Assembly: GCF_005239225.2 (NCBI RefSeq)
Contig: NC_133299.1
Location: forward strand, 3,724,967-3,788,966
DNA length: 64,000 nt
Direction: 5' to 3'
DNA from: Populus alba
Taxonomy: Eukaryota > Streptophyta > Magnoliopsida > Malpighiales > Salicaceae
The notes below the pieces were generated by a model. The model saw nothing but the letters and a program-made list of their open reading frames with translations, was not told where the DNA came from and did no database searches. This document shows, piece after piece, positions 63,178 to 64,000 of the stretch (the first letter of the stretch is position 1; each line of letters begins with the position of its first letter). The translations under genes were made by a program, and so were the position numbers.

Positions 63178-64000
63178 TGCGTCTTTCTTTCTCTCTGTCT
63201 TTTGGCAGATCCACAGGGAGAGAGTTTGAGTTTGAGTTTCAGAGTTTGTGTTGTGTCCTGTTGCCGAGTTGTTTGTCTTGTATGATGTTTCGTTTCTTCT
63301 AATGTTTAATTTAATTTATTTTATTGTTAGGATTAGGACGTTACTTGAAGGCATGACTAGATGATGATGAGGTTGGTGTGATTGATTTGGTTAATCGCCA
63401 GGCTGGCCCAGTCGAGGAAAAGGCACCGCTTTTTCGGCCAGTTTGAAAAATCGTAGTTAGAATTATTTTTAAAAAGTATTTTTTATATTAAAATATGTTT
63501 TTTATTTTTTAAAAATCAATACATTAAAAAAAAATCCAAAATATATCAAAAAAATTAATTTTTAAAAAAAAAATATTAAATTTTTTTAGATAGAACAAAA
63601 ACAAGGCATTTAAATATTTTCTTAATCCATAAATTTTTTCATATTTTTAAATTATTTTCAATGTGTAAATAATACAAATATTTTTTTAAAATATTATTTT
63701 AATATATTTCCCAATAAAAAAATAATTATCATAAAAAAATATAAAATTCAGCATCTAATTTATATTCAACATAAAGAATAAAGCTGTTATGAGATTATTT
63801 TCTTGAAATGTCATGCATTGCGAGAAAAATTAAATCAATTAAAGAGAATCACAAATTCCTGCACCACAGGCAATAATTTAGTTACTGTACAATTCACCAG
63901 GAATGTACAAATGGAGTGTCAGCAGAAAAGGAACATGCCATGATTTCAAACATTAAACAAGGAAACATTACTCTTCCTCCTTTTCGCTGTCTTCGGGCAG
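63178..64000. other. Upstream region of glucuronokinase and AT-rich spacer
   Basis: The first 130 bases probably hold the glucuronokinase 5' UTR and promoter. From about 63440 to 63720 there is an A/T-rich block with 'ttttttattttttaaaaatc' and 'aaaatatatcaaaaaaatta'. It resembles a decayed copy of a common poplar dispersed repeat (also suggested in ceQORH intron 1). The last 200 bases become less AT-rich and may be the edge of another gene beyond the window. Confidence 0.45.

Noticed and set aside
1..64000. CRISPR array, operon or bacterial-type defence system
   Set aside because: The window is a plant nuclear region with introns and retrotransposons; the tandem repeats lack short direct repeats with unique spacers.

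Overview
The window is plant nuclear DNA: AT-rich intergenic sequence, multi-exon genes with GT-AG introns, abundant decayed retrotransposons, and an inserted piece of chloroplast DNA. The proteins match eudicot orthologues closely. The repeats, and a chloroplast insert running ndhF - trnL-UAG - ccsA in which I see no rpl32, point to a woody rosid, most likely Salicaceae (Populus or Salix). The species is inference. Three of the genes (GDSL esterase, TruB-type pseudouridine synthase, GHMP-family glucuronokinase) are, from memory, neighbours in Arabidopsis (At5g14450, At5g14460, At5g14470), so this looks like a conserved syntenic block stretched by transposon insertion.

Layout. 1-10.6 kb: gene-free; a reverse-strand Ty3/gypsy gag remnant, an A-rich degenerate repeat array, and a 250-bp tandem repeat. 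10.9-12.4 kb: a complete five-exon GDSL esterase/lipase (+). 13.25-19.1 kb: a complete nine-exon SGF29 gene (-), convergent with the GDSL gene. 20-28 kb: a second array of the same repeat family in the opposite orientation, a Ty1/copia remnant, a tRNA-derived SINE with clear target duplications, and a small MITE. 28.5-31.9 kb: a complete four-exon quinone oxidoreductase of the ceQORH type (+). 32.7-39 kb: a dead LINE interrupted by a solo LTR. 41.3-45 kb: decayed chloroplast DNA. 45.8-47.9 kb: a truncated second copy of the ceQORH gene with an intact last exon. 48.5-56.8 kb: a nine-exon TruB-family gene (-) with an LTR retrotransposon in one intron and a one-base frameshift in a homopolymer of exon 1. 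57.3-57.9 kb: an uncharacterised coiled-coil protein gene (+), divergent from TruB. 60.5-63.2 kb: a complete six-exon glucuronokinase (-).

The genes are unrelated housekeeping functions: lipid ester hydrolysis, SAGA chromatin reading, chloroplast-envelope carbonyl reduction, RNA pseudouridylation and UDP-glucuronate salvage. I see no operon-like or cluster logic and no convincing new biological system. The points most worth checking are the TruB frameshift, the rearranged ceQORH copy flanked by direct repeats, the nested solo LTR, the SINE and MITE with intact target duplications, and a 14-nt microexon in SGF29.

Exon boundaries were placed by hand from splice sites and reading frame. In each gene model the summed coding length is a multiple of three, except for TruB, where the frameshift is the exception.
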